A stretch of 64,000 nt of DNA from a bacterium (lineage in GTDB: Bacteria > Bacillota_I > Bacilli_A > RF39 > UBA660): NCBI GenBank assembly GCA_004563275.1, contig SFSZ01000004.1:1-64000 (forward strand), given 5' to 3'. Shown here in pieces: positions 24,168-32,872 of this stretch. The notes under the pieces were generated by a model. It did not search any database. It had not been told where the DNA came from and was given only the letters and a program-made list of their open reading frames with translations. Within the stretch, counting starts at the first letter, position 1. Each line of letters starts with the position of its first letter. The translations under genes and the position numbers were made by a program.

Positions 24168-25109
24168 TAATACCTTACCAATTATATAAATAACTACAAT
24201 ACTAAGAAGTATATAAGTAAAATAATTAAGTAAGAAAGTAGTTGTCTTATAACTACTAATTAAATATCTAGCAGCCACAAATACCACAATGCCATATACA
24301 CCAAATAGTACATAATAATTAAAATCTTCTTTTATATTAATACTAGCTAATGAAGTTATATTATATATTGTAATAATCCAAATCATAAATAATATATTCT
24401 CAATATTTTCAATCGATTTAAGTAAAGAAATCTTTTTAAATACCATATATTCTGGATATCTATATATTTTAGCAATATCTACACCCAAATTACCTAATGT
24501 ACAAATAATAATTATATAAATAGTCACACTAGCTAATAAATAATTCTTATAATTAAGTTTCTCTTTAGCATTTGGAAGTAAAACCAAAGGAGTCGTACTT
24601 AACAAAGCCATATCTACTCCAGATAAAATTATCTTACTAAAACTATTAGTTTTAATTGGTAAAAAATAATCAATATTTATCGAAGGAATAAGTACTAAAG
24701 CTGCGACCAAAAATAATAACATAAACACAATAATAAGAATACTAGATGTCTTAAACAATGCCTCTTTACCTTTATAAACAGTATATATAAGTAGAGCATA
24801 CCCAGGAATCATAATAATCAAATTAGGAGTCTTAGACAAATAAATAGAACCAACTAACTTATTAAAAATCAGAGTACCAAGTAATAAAAATATTGTATTA
24901 ATAATTAGAGAACAATACTTACTACTCTTATTAGGTAATTTTTTAAACAAGAAGATAATAAATAATCCTAAAATAGTTCCAATAATCATCGATATCCATA
25001 CATCAGAACCAACATCTCTAATCATTTTTGAAATTCCAATTCCCATAAAGAGGGGAAAAGCTAACAAATAAGCTAAACATTGATATTCTAAATTAGTTAT
25101 TTTTTTCAT
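24150..25109 (-). CDS. gerAB: Spore germination receptor subunit B (GerAB-type)
   Basis: A 319-residue permease-like membrane protein of the amino-acid/polyamine transporter superfamily with about ten helices. GerAB-type subunits form the germinant-binding site of the nutrient receptor in the spore inner membrane. I chose the ATG at 25109, six bases from GGAG; the ATG at 25115 touches that site. The gene overlaps the end of the C subunit. Gene order is A-C-B. Confidence 0.88.
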   Translation of the reverse strand: MKKITNLEYQCLAYLLAFPLFMGIGISKMIRDVGSDVWISMIIGTILGLFIIFLFKKLPNKSSKYCSLIINTIFLLLGTLIFNKLVGSIYLSKTPNLIIMIPGYALLIYTVYKGKEALFKTSSILIIVFMLLFLVAALVLIPSINIDYFLPIKTNSFSKIILSGVDMALLSTTPLVLLPNAKEKLNYKNYLLASVTIYIIIICTLGNLGVDIAKIYRYPEYMVFKKISLLKSIENIENILFMIWIITIYNITSLASINIKEDFNYYVLFGVYGIVVFVAARYLISSYKTTTFLLNYFTYILLSIVVIYIIGKVLKKVLK

Positions 25110-26151
25110 GAACATCTCCTATAGATTCAAATATTAACCCCTTACGATCTAAAGTAACATTTACATCAATATCATAATTTAAATCTTTAATACTTTCTAT
25201 TTTCTTCTTAGTTTTATTATATATAACTTTTTTAAACCCTAATACATCCGCATCTTTTTCCTTAATTAATCTAACAAATTCATCACAATCATCTTTAATA
25301 TTTAACTTAATAATTTTAATTAAATTCTGCACATTTTTTTCATTTTTTAAATCGATACTTTCAATCTCATCCAAATTCCCATTAATATTTAATTTAATAA
25401 AAATTTTATTATTTTTATAATCAAACTTAACTTTATAATCAACTGCTTTAAAAACAACCTGATGATTATGATATTCATTATTAAATAAGTATAAAGCTTC
25501 AGTTTTGTTTAATAAATTATATATATTAGACTTATTAAAATCTAATTTTTCCACAATCTTATTTCCGTTAAATATTACCGCTTGATTAATAATATAAGCA
25601 CCATCTTGAATAACACCATAAGGCAAAATCAAATCTTTCATATCACTTAAATAACTTTCTAAAAAGTCATAATATTTAACATTAACAATATTATTAAAAT
25701 AACTTTCAATCATTTGCTTAATATATTGTCCGACAATTTTATCTTTTTCCTTAATATTTAAAATAGTTTCATCGATATTATCATCAACTAAAGTCTTGAA
25801 ATTAACACCAACATTATTATCTCGTGTTAAATAATCAATAATACTATCTAATTTATTATTAATTGCATCCTGACTTAAAACCAGCATTTCTAAATCTACA
25901 AAATATAATGTTTTATTCATTCCAAAAGAAGTGTTTTGAATAGCTGAATCTAAAGATTTACCTTTACCTTTATATATAAGAGATTTGTTATCTTCATCTT
26001 TAATATTTTCCCTAATCTCTAATGTAATAATGTAATCATCGTCTTTATAATCAATTGCAATCATTGTTACAACCGCCAGTTCATCTAATTCAATATAGTT
26101 ATAACAACCACTAAGTAATAAACAACATAATATAATAAAAATCTTCTTCAT
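25093..26151 (-). CDS. gerAC: Spore germination receptor lipoprotein (GerAC-type)
   Basis: A 352-residue lipoprotein with signal and lipobox LLLSGC near residue 16. The GerAC N-terminal domain (YNYIELDELAVVTMIAIDY) and C-terminal domain are both present. It is the third subunit of the nutrient germinant receptor. It starts two bases after the A subunit gene ends and overlaps the B subunit gene. Confidence 0.9.
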   Translation of the reverse strand: MKKIFIILCCLLLSGCYNYIELDELAVVTMIAIDYKDDDYIITLEIRENIKDEDNKSLIYKGKGKSLDSAIQNTSFGMNKTLYFVDLEMLVLSQDAINNKLDSIIDYLTRDNNVGVNFKTLVDDNIDETILNIKEKDKIVGQYIKQMIESYFNNIVNVKYYDFLESYLSDMKDLILPYGVIQDGAYIINQAVIFNGNKIVEKLDFNKSNIYNLLNKTEALYLFNNEYHNHQVVFKAVDYKVKFDYKNNKIFIKLNINGNLDEIESIDLKNEKNVQNLIKIIKLNIKDDCDEFVRLIKEKDADVLGFKKVIYNKTKKKIESIKDLNYDIDVNVTLDRKGLIFESIGDVHEKNN

Positions 26152-26153
26152 AA

Positions 26154-27548
26154 TTATCTTTGCTTTCTAATGTTATCAGTTAAATATTTACTTCTTTTAT
26201 TATCATTTTTCTTTTTAACTTTTATTAAAGTATCCTTTAAATATGCAAAATCAAAAGGTGCCACTGGAAACGTATAATCTAAATTAAATGAATTATACGA
26301 ACATAAATCAACGATTAAAAATATAAATCCAATCGCAACTCCAAATAATCCCCAAAACGAAGCTATTGCCAAACAAATAAATCGCCAAATTCTAATTGCT
26401 CCACTTAATTCAACATTACTAAAAATCATACTGGATATAAATGTAAGCGATATTACAATAATTGTTATTGGACTAACTATATTAGCTGAAACAGCAGCAT
26501 CTCCTAAAATTAAAGCCCCCAATATTGAAATAGATGAACTATAATTATTGGGAAATCTAATATCACTTTCTCTTAACATCTCACAAATAAAAAGCATAAA
26601 AAACGCTTCAATGGCAGCCGGAAAGGGGACACCTTGTTTTTGCGTTATAAAAGATGTTAATAAATTAGATGGAATAGTTTCTTGATTATAATTAACCATC
26701 GCTACATAAATAGCTGGAGTAAGAATAGTTATAAAAAAACAAATAAGTCTTAAAAACTTTAAAATATTGGCATTATAACTAACTAAATAAGAATCAGATA
26801 TTGGATTTATAAAATCTGCTAAAACCGCCGGTAAAACAATTGCAAAAGGAGAAGTATCCATTACAACCACAATTTTACCTTCTAAAAGGGCATTAACAAT
26901 AACATCTGGTCTTTCTGTTAACTTAACAGAAGGAAAAAAACTTTTATCTTCTTTAATCAAATAATGTTTTAACTCACCAGAATCAATAATTGAATCAACA
27001 TCAATATTTTTAAGAATACTATCAACTCTATCAACAATTTCTTTTCTTGCTATATTATCAATATATAATAAACCAGTACTAGATTTAGAAAATCTGCCTA
27101 ATTTATATTCTAAAGTTTTTAAATGTTTAGATTTAATTCTTCTCTTAATCAAACCAACATTCTTTTGATAATTTTCTACTAAGCTATCTTTAGCACCATA
27201 TAAATCTTGCTCAATCTCCGGAAAAGAAATCGAACGATCTAAGTCAGCTCTAGTTTCTAAAGCATATATTTTATTAAGATAAATTAATATCGTAAAACCA
27301 CTATAAATATAAAATTCAATCTCATCACTATTAATTACCTTTATATTAGGACCAGCCAAAATATTTTTTAAACTTTTTTTATGTACTGGATTAGTTATAT
27401 TATCTAAAATAAAAGTATTAACCCTGTCACTACTACAAATAGTTTCAATATAAAAAAGATAAACATAAGAAAAATTATATCTAATCTTTCTGGTTATTAA
27501 ATCCGGGGTATCTTTATAATCATCTAATATCTTATTAATAATCTTCAT
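26154..27548 (-). CDS. gerAA: Spore germination receptor subunit A (GerAA-type)
   Basis: A 464-residue subunit with a cytoplasmic N-terminal region followed by about five membrane helices. Conserved parts include SFPEIEQDLYGAKDSLVENY and GKIVVVMDTSPFAIVLPAVL. The RKIRYNFSYVYLFY opening is typical. It is the first gene of a tricistronic germinant-receptor operon and is transcribed divergently from 27629. Confidence 0.92.
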   Translation of the reverse strand: MKIINKILDDYKDTPDLITRKIRYNFSYVYLFYIETICSSDRVNTFILDNITNPVHKKSLKNILAGPNIKVINSDEIEFYIYSGFTILIYLNKIYALETRADLDRSISFPEIEQDLYGAKDSLVENYQKNVGLIKRRIKSKHLKTLEYKLGRFSKSSTGLLYIDNIARKEIVDRVDSILKNIDVDSIIDSGELKHYLIKEDKSFFPSVKLTERPDVIVNALLEGKIVVVMDTSPFAIVLPAVLADFINPISDSYLVSYNANILKFLRLICFFITILTPAIYVAMVNYNQETIPSNLLTSFITQKQGVPFPAAIEAFFMLFICEMLRESDIRFPNNYSSSISILGALILGDAAVSANIVSPITIIVISLTFISSMIFSNVELSGAIRIWRFICLAIASFWGLFGVAIGFIFLIVDLCSYNSFNLDYTFPVAPFDFAYLKDTLIKVKKKNDNKRSKYLTDNIRKQR

Positions 27549-27595
27549 ATAATCACATATTTATTATGCTCAATATTTATTATTTTATTTAACTT

Positions 27596-27604
27596 TGTTA
27601 TAAT
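27596..27604 (+). promoter_or_regulatory. Extended -10 promoter
   Basis: TGTTATAAT lies 25 bases before the start of the hypothetical gene at 27629. Confidence 0.6.
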
Positions 27605-27628
27605 TAACTAAGTAAGGAAGTGACACCT

Positions 27629-28054
27629 ATGGCTATGTTATATAAAAATAAAGCTTTAGACATTAATCAAGAATTATTTACTGATTATTTTAATCTAAAT
27701 GCTATCTATAACTATGACAAAATAATTATTATTAATGATGAAGAACTAGAAAAAGTATTAAATCAAGAAAAAATTTTAAAACCATTAATAATAAATGATA
27801 AATATCCTATATATACATTACTTAACTATCTAAATAATTCATCATCTATATATTTACAAAAAGAATATGGTATTTTAAACCAAGATGAATTAAAAGAATC
27901 AATCAAAAATTATTCTAAAACAATCATTGCAAGTAAAGAATTAATAATTTATCTTAAAGAACTTGATCTTATTAAAGAAGAATATACTCTTAATAAAAAT
28001 GAATATTTAATTGTTGATAAATATCAAAATAATATCAAAAAAGCTATTAAATAG
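27629..28054 (+). CDS. Hypothetical protein
   Basis: I do not recognise this 141-residue protein. It is soluble, rich in Asn, Ile, Leu and Lys, and has no motif I can name. ATG 27629 is correctly spaced from AAGGAAG; an in-frame GTG at 27620 overlaps that site. It has its own promoter and lies alone between the ger operon and the infC leader. Confidence 0.55.
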   Translation: MAMLYKNKALDINQELFTDYFNLNAIYNYDKIIIINDEELEKVLNQEKILKPLIINDKYPIYTLLNYLNNSSSIYLQKEYGILNQDELKESIKNYSKTIIASKELIIYLKELDLIKEEYTLNKNEYLIVDKYQNNIKKAIK

Positions 28055-28085
28055 GAATAAAACACTAATAAAGTCATAAAATAAC

Positions 28086-28113
28086 TTGACAACATCAAAT
28101 AAAATGTTATAAT
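28086..28113 (+). promoter_or_regulatory. Promoter of the infC-rpmI-rplT operon
   Basis: TTGACA, a 16-base spacer and TATAAT, with TG one base before the -10. Confidence 0.85.
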
Positions 28114-28119
28114 ACTAGT

Positions 28120-28260
28120 GTTTAAAAAAGGAAAGCGATGTATCCACATCCACCTGACTAGCAAATAAGCAAGTAGGTAAAAAGCCATGGAGTGAATTGG
28201 TTTTAATATGGGTGGATACTAAGCGTATTCACTTTTTTTGATATATGGAGGTGTGTTTGT
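28120..28260 (+). promoter_or_regulatory. L20-type autoregulatory leader of infC-rpmI-rplT
   Basis: The 140-base leader holds GTATCCAC (28140-28147) that can pair with GTGGATAC (28212-28219), and AGTGAAT (28191-28197) that can pair with ATTCACT (28227-28233) followed by seven T. The second is a terminator enclosing part of the first. In Bacillus this operon is repressed by its product L20 through premature termination in the leader, and the layout here fits that. Confidence 0.75.
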
Positions 28261-28788
28261 ATAGCAAACGTCAAAAAAGATGACTTACTTATTAATGAAC
28301 AAATTAAAGTAAGTGAATTAATGGTAATTGGCCCAAATGGAGAACAAATGGGAACTAAGAAATTAGCAGATGCTTTAACATTAGCAAATTATGCCGGTTT
28401 AGACTTAGTCTTAATGAGTGGAAATAGCGATAGAGCAGTTGGTAAAATTATGGACTACAATAAATATCGTTATGAAAAACAAAAAAGACAAAAAGAAGCT
28501 CTAAAAAACCAAAGAGCTAATAATAAAGATATGAAAGAATATCAATTATCAGTTACCATTGATGTAGGTGATTTCAATACTCGTAAAAAGAATGCTGAAA
28601 GTTATTTACAAAAAGGCCATAAAATTAAAGCAACTATTAGATTTAAAGGCCGTCAAATGGCTCATACAGATTTAGGAAAAGAAGTATTAGAAAGATTCGC
28701 ATCTGAACTATCTGAAAGTAGTGTAATTGAAACAAAACCAAAACTTGAAGGTAGAACAATGACAATGATACTAGCACCCAAAAAATAA
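28261..28788 (+). CDS. infC: Translation initiation factor IF-3, AUA start
   Basis: IF-3 of 175 residues, normal length. It binds the 30S subunit and rejects non-standard start codons. The N-terminal domain must begin well before the first ATG (28321), since the frame upstream encodes ANVKKDDLLINEQIKVSEL, the expected IF-3 N-terminus. The only start matching GGAGG (28247-28251) is ATA at 28261. IF-3 genes commonly use AUU, which lets the factor repress its own synthesis; AUA would do the same. The C-terminal domain is complete. Confidence 0.9.
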   Translation: MANVKKDDLLINEQIKVSELMVIGPNGEQMGTKKLADALTLANYAGLDLVLMSGNSDRAVGKIMDYNKYRYEKQKRQKEALKNQRANNKDMKEYQLSVTIDVGDFNTRKKNAESYLQKGHKIKATIRFKGRQMAHTDLGKEVLERFASELSESSVIETKPKLEGRTMTMILAPKK

Positions 28789-28805
28789 GGAAAGAAGGAT
28801 TTATT

Positions 28806-28994
28806 ATGCCAAAACAAAAAACACATAAAGCAAGTTCAAAAGTTTTAAAGAAAAAGAAAAATGGTACTTTAGTTTATAAAAAATCTGGTGGCAACCATAA
28901 AACTGCTAAAGATTCAAGTAAACAAGTAAGACAAAGAAGAAATAAAGGATTATTAGCGAAAGGAGAAGCTAGCAGATTAAAATCTGTTATCTAG
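28806..28994 (+). CDS. rpmI: Ribosomal protein bL35
   Basis: Small basic 50S protein of 62 residues beginning MPKQKTHKASSK. It lies between infC and rplT, the invariant order, behind AGGAAAGAAGG. Confidence 0.95.
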   Translation: MPKQKTHKASSKVLKKKKNGTLVYKKSGGNHKTAKDSSKQVRQRRNKGLLAKGEASRLKSVI

Positions 28995-29003
28995 GTGGTA
29001 TAA

Positions 29004-29519
29004 ATGACAAGAGTTAAAGGTGGAGTAGTAGCTAAAAACAGAAGAAGAAAAGTTTTAAAAGCTGCTAAAGGATACTTTGGAAGTAAACATAGATTATATA
29101 AAACAGCACAAGAACAAACATTCCACAGTGGTGCATATGCATTTAGAGATCGTAAACAAAATAAACGTAATTTCAGAAAATTATGGATTACAAGAATTAA
29201 TGCAGCATGCCGTGAAAATAATATTTCATATTCAAAATTTATTAATGGATTAAGCAAAGCTAATATTGAAATCAATAGAAAAATGCTTTCAGAAGTAGCT
29301 ATCGACAATCCAAAATACTTTACAGAATTAGTTAATATTGCTAACGATGCATTAGCTGGAAAAACAATTAAAGCTGCTGAAGTAAAAGCTGAAACTAAAA
29401 AAGAAGAAAAAGTTGAAGTAAAAGAAGAAAAGAAAACAACAACTAAAAAAGCTGCTCCTAAAAAAGAAACAGCTAAAAAAACAACTACAAAGAAAACTAC
29501 AGCTAAAAAAGAAAACTAA
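29004..29519 (+). CDS. rplT: Ribosomal protein bL20 with C-terminal tail
   Basis: The first 118 residues are a standard L20, a 50S assembly protein and the operon's repressor (opening [16 protein letters not shown]). About 50 extra residues follow, made of Lys, Glu, Thr and Ala ([14 protein letters not shown] at the end), probably disordered. AGGTGG lies just before the ATG and a strong terminator follows. Confidence 0.95.
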   Translation: MTRVKGGVVAKNRRRKVLKAAKGYFGSKHRLYKTAQEQTFHSGAYAFRDRKQNKRNFRKLWITRINAACRENNISYSKFINGLSKANIEINRKMLSEVAIDNPKYFTELVNIANDALAGKTIKAAEVKAETKKEEKVEVKEEKKTTTKKAAPKKETAKKTTTKKTTAKKEN

Positions 29520-29530
29520 GAACAAGCTGA

Positions 29531-29560
29531 AAAAAACTGATATTTATTTATCAGTTTTTT
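29531..29560. terminator. Bidirectional terminator after rplT
   Basis: AAAAAACTGATA/TATCAGTTTTTT with a 6-nt loop, shared with the converging HIT gene whose stop codon lies in it. Confidence 0.85.
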
Positions 29561-29925
29561 TGTTCCATAATTTGATTATAAACTTCTTCAACATCCCTAA
29601 GAGGTTGTTTTTCTTTATATGCAGGAATAATATGTAAATGATAATGTTTAATAACTTGCGTAATACCATAATTATTAACTAAAACAAGACCATCAGGATT
29701 AAGAGCTTTATATAATAATTTTTTCATATCCTTGGCAACACCATGAATATGAGCAATAGTTTCTCCATCTAATTCTTCAAAATCAGTTATATGTTTTTTA
29801 GGTAAAACTAATACATGACCATTAGCATTTGGATTTACATCCATAATAACCTTAACAATATCATCTTCATATAAAGTTCTAGAAGGAATACTACCTTCAA
29901 TAATCTTACAAAATAAACAATCCAT
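29551..29925 (-). CDS. HIT-family nucleotide hydrolase
   Basis: A histidine-triad protein of 124 residues with CLFCKII at the N-terminus and the active motif HYHLHII near residue 98. It resembles the Bacillus Hit protein, a nucleoside phosphoramidase/dinucleotide hydrolase. ATG 29925 follows GGTGAAG; an ATG 12 bases earlier lacks a ribosome-binding site. Confidence 0.9.
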   Translation of the reverse strand: MDCLFCKIIEGSIPSRTLYEDDIVKVIMDVNPNANGHVLVLPKKHITDFEELDGETIAHIHGVAKDMKKLLYKALNPDGLVLVNNYGITQVIKHYHLHIIPAYKEKQPLRDVEEVYNQIMEQKN

Positions 29926-30003
29926 TTTCTTCACCATAATAAATATAACATATATTTGAAAAATGTTAAATATTTGTTATAATATTCCCCACGAGGTGAT
30001 ATC

Positions 30004-30435
30004 ATGGAAATCAAAGGCTATAAAGTATTTATTGGTAATCAATCAGATTTTAAAAATAATGCCGGCTTGCAATGTAAAGTAGGCCAAATATTAGAAACAA
30101 CAAAACCAATTGCTCCCAAACAAAATGGTTATCATTTTGCTAAAAGATTAGAAGATACCTTACGCTTTGGTAATGCTCTTCACGAAGACGTTGTTATTTG
30201 CGAAGTAACATCTCTTGGTGATGTAATTGAATATGAAGATGAATACAACGACTATTTTGAACTATATGTCACATCAAAACTAAGAATAGATAGAATATTA
30301 AATCGTAAAGAAATTATTGAATATGCTGATTCTTTAAATGAATTTCGATTAAGAAGATTTATTCAAACAATGAGACTAACTGACTTAGAAGCCGAACATT
30401 TTAGAGGAGATCATTTACCATTGATAATTATATAG
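30004..30435 (+). CDS. Hypothetical protein (GYKVF... small domain)
   Basis: A 143-residue protein opening with GYKVFIGNQSDFKNN, then QCKVGQILET and GYHFAKRLEDTLRF. This resembles small domains seen in phage-type and uncharacterised Bacillota proteins. The function is unknown. GAGGTGA and an extended -10 (TGTTATAAT, 29975-29983) precede it. Frame +1 beyond the stop could encode DYYHYEDTSAFKRPYQPSYK, so the C-terminus may have been lost by a frameshift. Confidence 0.5.
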   Translation: MEIKGYKVFIGNQSDFKNNAGLQCKVGQILETTKPIAPKQNGYHFAKRLEDTLRFGNALHEDVVICEVTSLGDVIEYEDEYNDYFELYVTSKLRIDRILNRKEIIEYADSLNEFRLRRFIQTMRLTDLEAEHFRGDHLPLIII

Positions 30436-30564
30436 ATTATTATCATTATGAAGATACATCCGCTTTTAAAAGACCATATCAGCCATCATATAAATCTAAA
30501 AATAGCAAAAAATAATGTACTTTTTCTAGGCTAATGCATACATTAAATTAGAGGAGTGATAAAG

Positions 30565-31080
30565 ATGGCTAATCTAAAAGAAATTGTAACAAAAGCCGTA
30601 ATTGGTAAAACTAAGAAAACAAGTAAAGAAGTATATGAAGTTTCTTTAGAAGATAATATCAGTAATGTCTTGGGTTGCTGGATAATTAATCATAATTTTA
30701 AAGGCAATAATAAAAACGGAAAAGTTAGTGTAACTGGAAGTTATGACATTAATATTTGGTATTCATATGATAACAATACCAAAACCAATGTAATTGCTAG
30801 AACATTTACTTATGAAGATATTATCAATGTTAATCTAAAACAAAATATTACTTTAACAGATGATAATGAAATTATTGTAAGAACCCTAACTGCACCATCA
30901 GTATCTGATGTTAAAACTGAAAATAATACAATTAAATTAACTGTTGATAAAGAATTAGGTGTTGAAATAGTAGGTGACACTAAAGTAAGAATTAATGTTG
31001 TTGATGATTTCGATGATTATGATGAAGAAATAGATGATAATATTGAAATAAATGAAGATTATTTAAACGGTGTCAACTAA
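30565..31080 (+). CDS. cotE: Outer spore coat morphogenetic protein CotE
   Basis: A 171-residue protein that directs assembly of the outer spore coat. Hallmarks are REIVTKAVIGK-like KEIVTKAVIGK at the start, LGCWIINHNFKG and YDINIWYSYDNNTKTNV, with a strongly acidic C-terminal tail. CotE is restricted to Bacilli-type spore formers, which helps place the organism. ATG 30565 is spaced correctly from GAGGAG; a GTG at 30556 overlaps that site. A terminator overlaps the stop. Confidence 0.93.
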   Translation: MANLKEIVTKAVIGKTKKTSKEVYEVSLEDNISNVLGCWIINHNFKGNNKNGKVSVTGSYDINIWYSYDNNTKTNVIARTFTYEDIINVNLKQNITLTDDNEIIVRTLTAPSVSDVKTENNTIKLTVDKELGVEIVGDTKVRINVVDDFDDYDEEIDDNIEINEDYLNGVN

Positions 31081-31100
31081 AAAAGGTTGACACTTATTTT
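31070..31100 (+). terminator. Terminator of cotE
   Basis: GTGTCAAC/GTTGACAC with an 8-nt loop and TTATTTT. Its right arm contains the -35 box of the following promoter. Confidence 0.75.
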
Positions 31101-31115
31101 CTAATATGATAATAT
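31087..31115 (+). promoter_or_regulatory. Promoter of rpsP-khpA
   Basis: TTGACA (inside the cotE terminator stem), a 17-base spacer and TAATAT. Confidence 0.6.
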
Positions 31116-31142
31116 AATTTTATTGAAAAAGGAGGCATTAAC

Positions 31143-31442
31143 ATGGCAGTTAAATTAAGATTAAAAAGAATGGGTTCTAAACAAAGACCATTCTATCGTA
31201 TTGTAGCAGCTGACTCTAGAAGTCCTAGAGATGGTAGATTTATTGAAACAGTTGGAACTTACCAACCAATCTATAAAGAAAACAATGTTACAGTAGACGA
31301 AGAAAAAGTATTAAAATGGTTAAACAATGGTGCACAACCAACTGATACTGTTAAAAATATTTTATCTAAAACTGGAGTTTGGGCTAAATATAAAGCTCCA
31401 AAAGCTACTGAAACTAAAAAATCTACTAAAAAAGAGGCTTAA
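31143..31442 (+). CDS. rpsP: Ribosomal protein bS16
   Basis: 30S assembly protein of 99 residues opening [20 protein letters not shown]; the last 15 residues are a Lys-rich tail. AAAGGAGG precedes it. khpA follows after two bases, the usual Bacillota arrangement. Confidence 0.96.
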   Translation: MAVKLRLKRMGSKQRPFYRIVAADSRSPRDGRFIETVGTYQPIYKENNVTVDEEKVLKWLNNGAQPTDTVKNILSKTGVWAKYKAPKATETKKSTKKEA

Positions 31443-31444
31443 TA

Positions 31445-31696
31445 ATGCATAAAGAATTAATTGAGTTTACAGAAACATTAGTAAAAGGTTTAGTAAAAGA
31501 ACCTGACATGGTAAGTATTCAAGAATTTAGTTCAGATGATGAAACAATCATGTTAGAAATAATTGTTCATGAAAGTGATATGGGTGCTATTATAGGTAGA
31601 GGTGGTAAAATGGCAAGTGCTATTAGAACCATGATTCAAGCCTATGCATATACTCATAAATTAAACAAAATAAAAATAAATATCGATTCATTTTAA
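31445..31696 (+). CDS. khpA: KH-domain RNA-binding protein KhpA
   Basis: An 83-residue single KH domain with the GxxG loop in IIGRGGKMASAIRTM. KhpA pairs with KhpB/Jag to bind many RNAs and affects cell elongation in Gram-positive bacteria. It is co-transcribed with rpsP. Confidence 0.92.
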   Translation: MHKELIEFTETLVKGLVKEPDMVSIQEFSSDDETIMLEIIVHESDMGAIIGRGGKMASAIRTMIQAYAYTHKLNKIKINIDSF

Positions 31697-31713
31697 TCGA
31701 TATTTATTTTTTT
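31678..31713. terminator. Bidirectional terminator after khpA
   Basis: AAATATCGAT/ATCGATATTT with an 8-nt loop and T runs, shared with tmcAL from the other side. Confidence 0.8.
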
Positions 31714-32804
31714 ATTGGTTTATTATTAAGTTCAAATTCCAAAGTATTAAGACCAGTTAACATATCATAAATCTTAGCAGCAGTTAATTCATATCTTTGA
31801 CTTAAATACTTATCACTAATCTTACGATCGATTACAATATCTTTTTTTAAAGATTTTAAATACTTTTGACCCTTACTGTTAAATCCTAAAACTTTAACAT
31901 ATTCAATATACATATTACTTCGATCATATTTAGTTAAACCAACTAAAATATGAATAAGCATCCTTTTAATTCTATTATAAGTATATCTCTTAGACTTAAT
32001 TTTTTCTATTAACTCATCAATCGTATGAACATTACTTATTTCCTTAACTAATTTATTTTCAATACCTTCATCAACAGTTAAATAAGAACTTAAATTATGA
32101 TCAGTTAAAATTTTAATCTTTAATAGAGCAAACAATAAATCTTCATCAATATTAACAACCTTATCACCATAATTAGTATATTTCTTTATTGAAACATTAT
32201 TTTTAATCTTTTCTCTAATATTAGATGCGCTAACAATCTCCTCATCACTATTTATATCATGAAAATCATTAGTTCTCTTGATACAAATAGGTTCAATCTT
32301 TAACTTATTTTTAATAATAGACTTAATATAACTTATACCAAGTAAATCATTAGGAGAATCAATATTAGAACTAATTGCTTTATTTAAAGCAGTAGGGTAA
32401 TTAACACCTTCCTTTAAATATTGTTTAATTTTTATACTAAAATTAGAATCTAATTGTTTTTCAGCAATTTCTTTTAAATATTGAATGTCATTACATTCTG
32501 AACCAAACACTAATTTAGTAACTCCCAAATGCTTTAAAATAATAGTTCCTGCTTCTGCAAAGGTATCAGCTGACTCCGAACCAAATACAAAAGGAAGTTC
32601 ACAAACAATATCAACATTATTTTCTAAAGCAATCTTAACTTTATCTTCCTTAGTTAAAACACTAATATCTCCACGTTCTAAAAAATAACCATTTAAAACT
32701 AAAACCAATAAAGAATCTGGAAATAATTCTTTAACTCTATTTATATGATATAAATGCCCATTATGAAAAGGATTATATTCACAAATAATACCTACAACTT
32801 CCAT
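31704..32804 (-). CDS. tmcAL: tRNA(Met) cytidine acetate ligase
   Basis: An ATP-dependent enzyme that makes N4-acetylcytidine at the wobble base of elongator tRNA-Met using acetate. The nucleotidyltransferase-like motif reads GIICEYNPFHNGHLYHI, followed by NGYFLERGD and ELPFVFGSESAD. At 366 residues it is slightly short of the usual 400. ATG 32804 follows GAGGTG; two residues further upstream would need a GTG overlapping it. Confidence 0.92.
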   Translation of the reverse strand: MEVVGIICEYNPFHNGHLYHINRVKELFPDSLLVLVLNGYFLERGDISVLTKEDKVKIALENNVDIVCELPFVFGSESADTFAEAGTIILKHLGVTKLVFGSECNDIQYLKEIAEKQLDSNFSIKIKQYLKEGVNYPTALNKAISSNIDSPNDLLGISYIKSIIKNKLKIEPICIKRTNDFHDINSDEEIVSASNIREKIKNNVSIKKYTNYGDKVVNIDEDLLFALLKIKILTDHNLSSYLTVDEGIENKLVKEISNVHTIDELIEKIKSKRYTYNRIKRMLIHILVGLTKYDRSNMYIEYVKVLGFNSKGQKYLKSLKKDIVIDRKISDKYLSQRYELTAAKIYDMLTGLNTLEFELNNKPIKK

Positions 32805-32872
32805 AAACACCTCGTGAGAGTATTATAGCAAATTTTTTAATAACATGATATAATTTTTTAAGGTGATAATAA

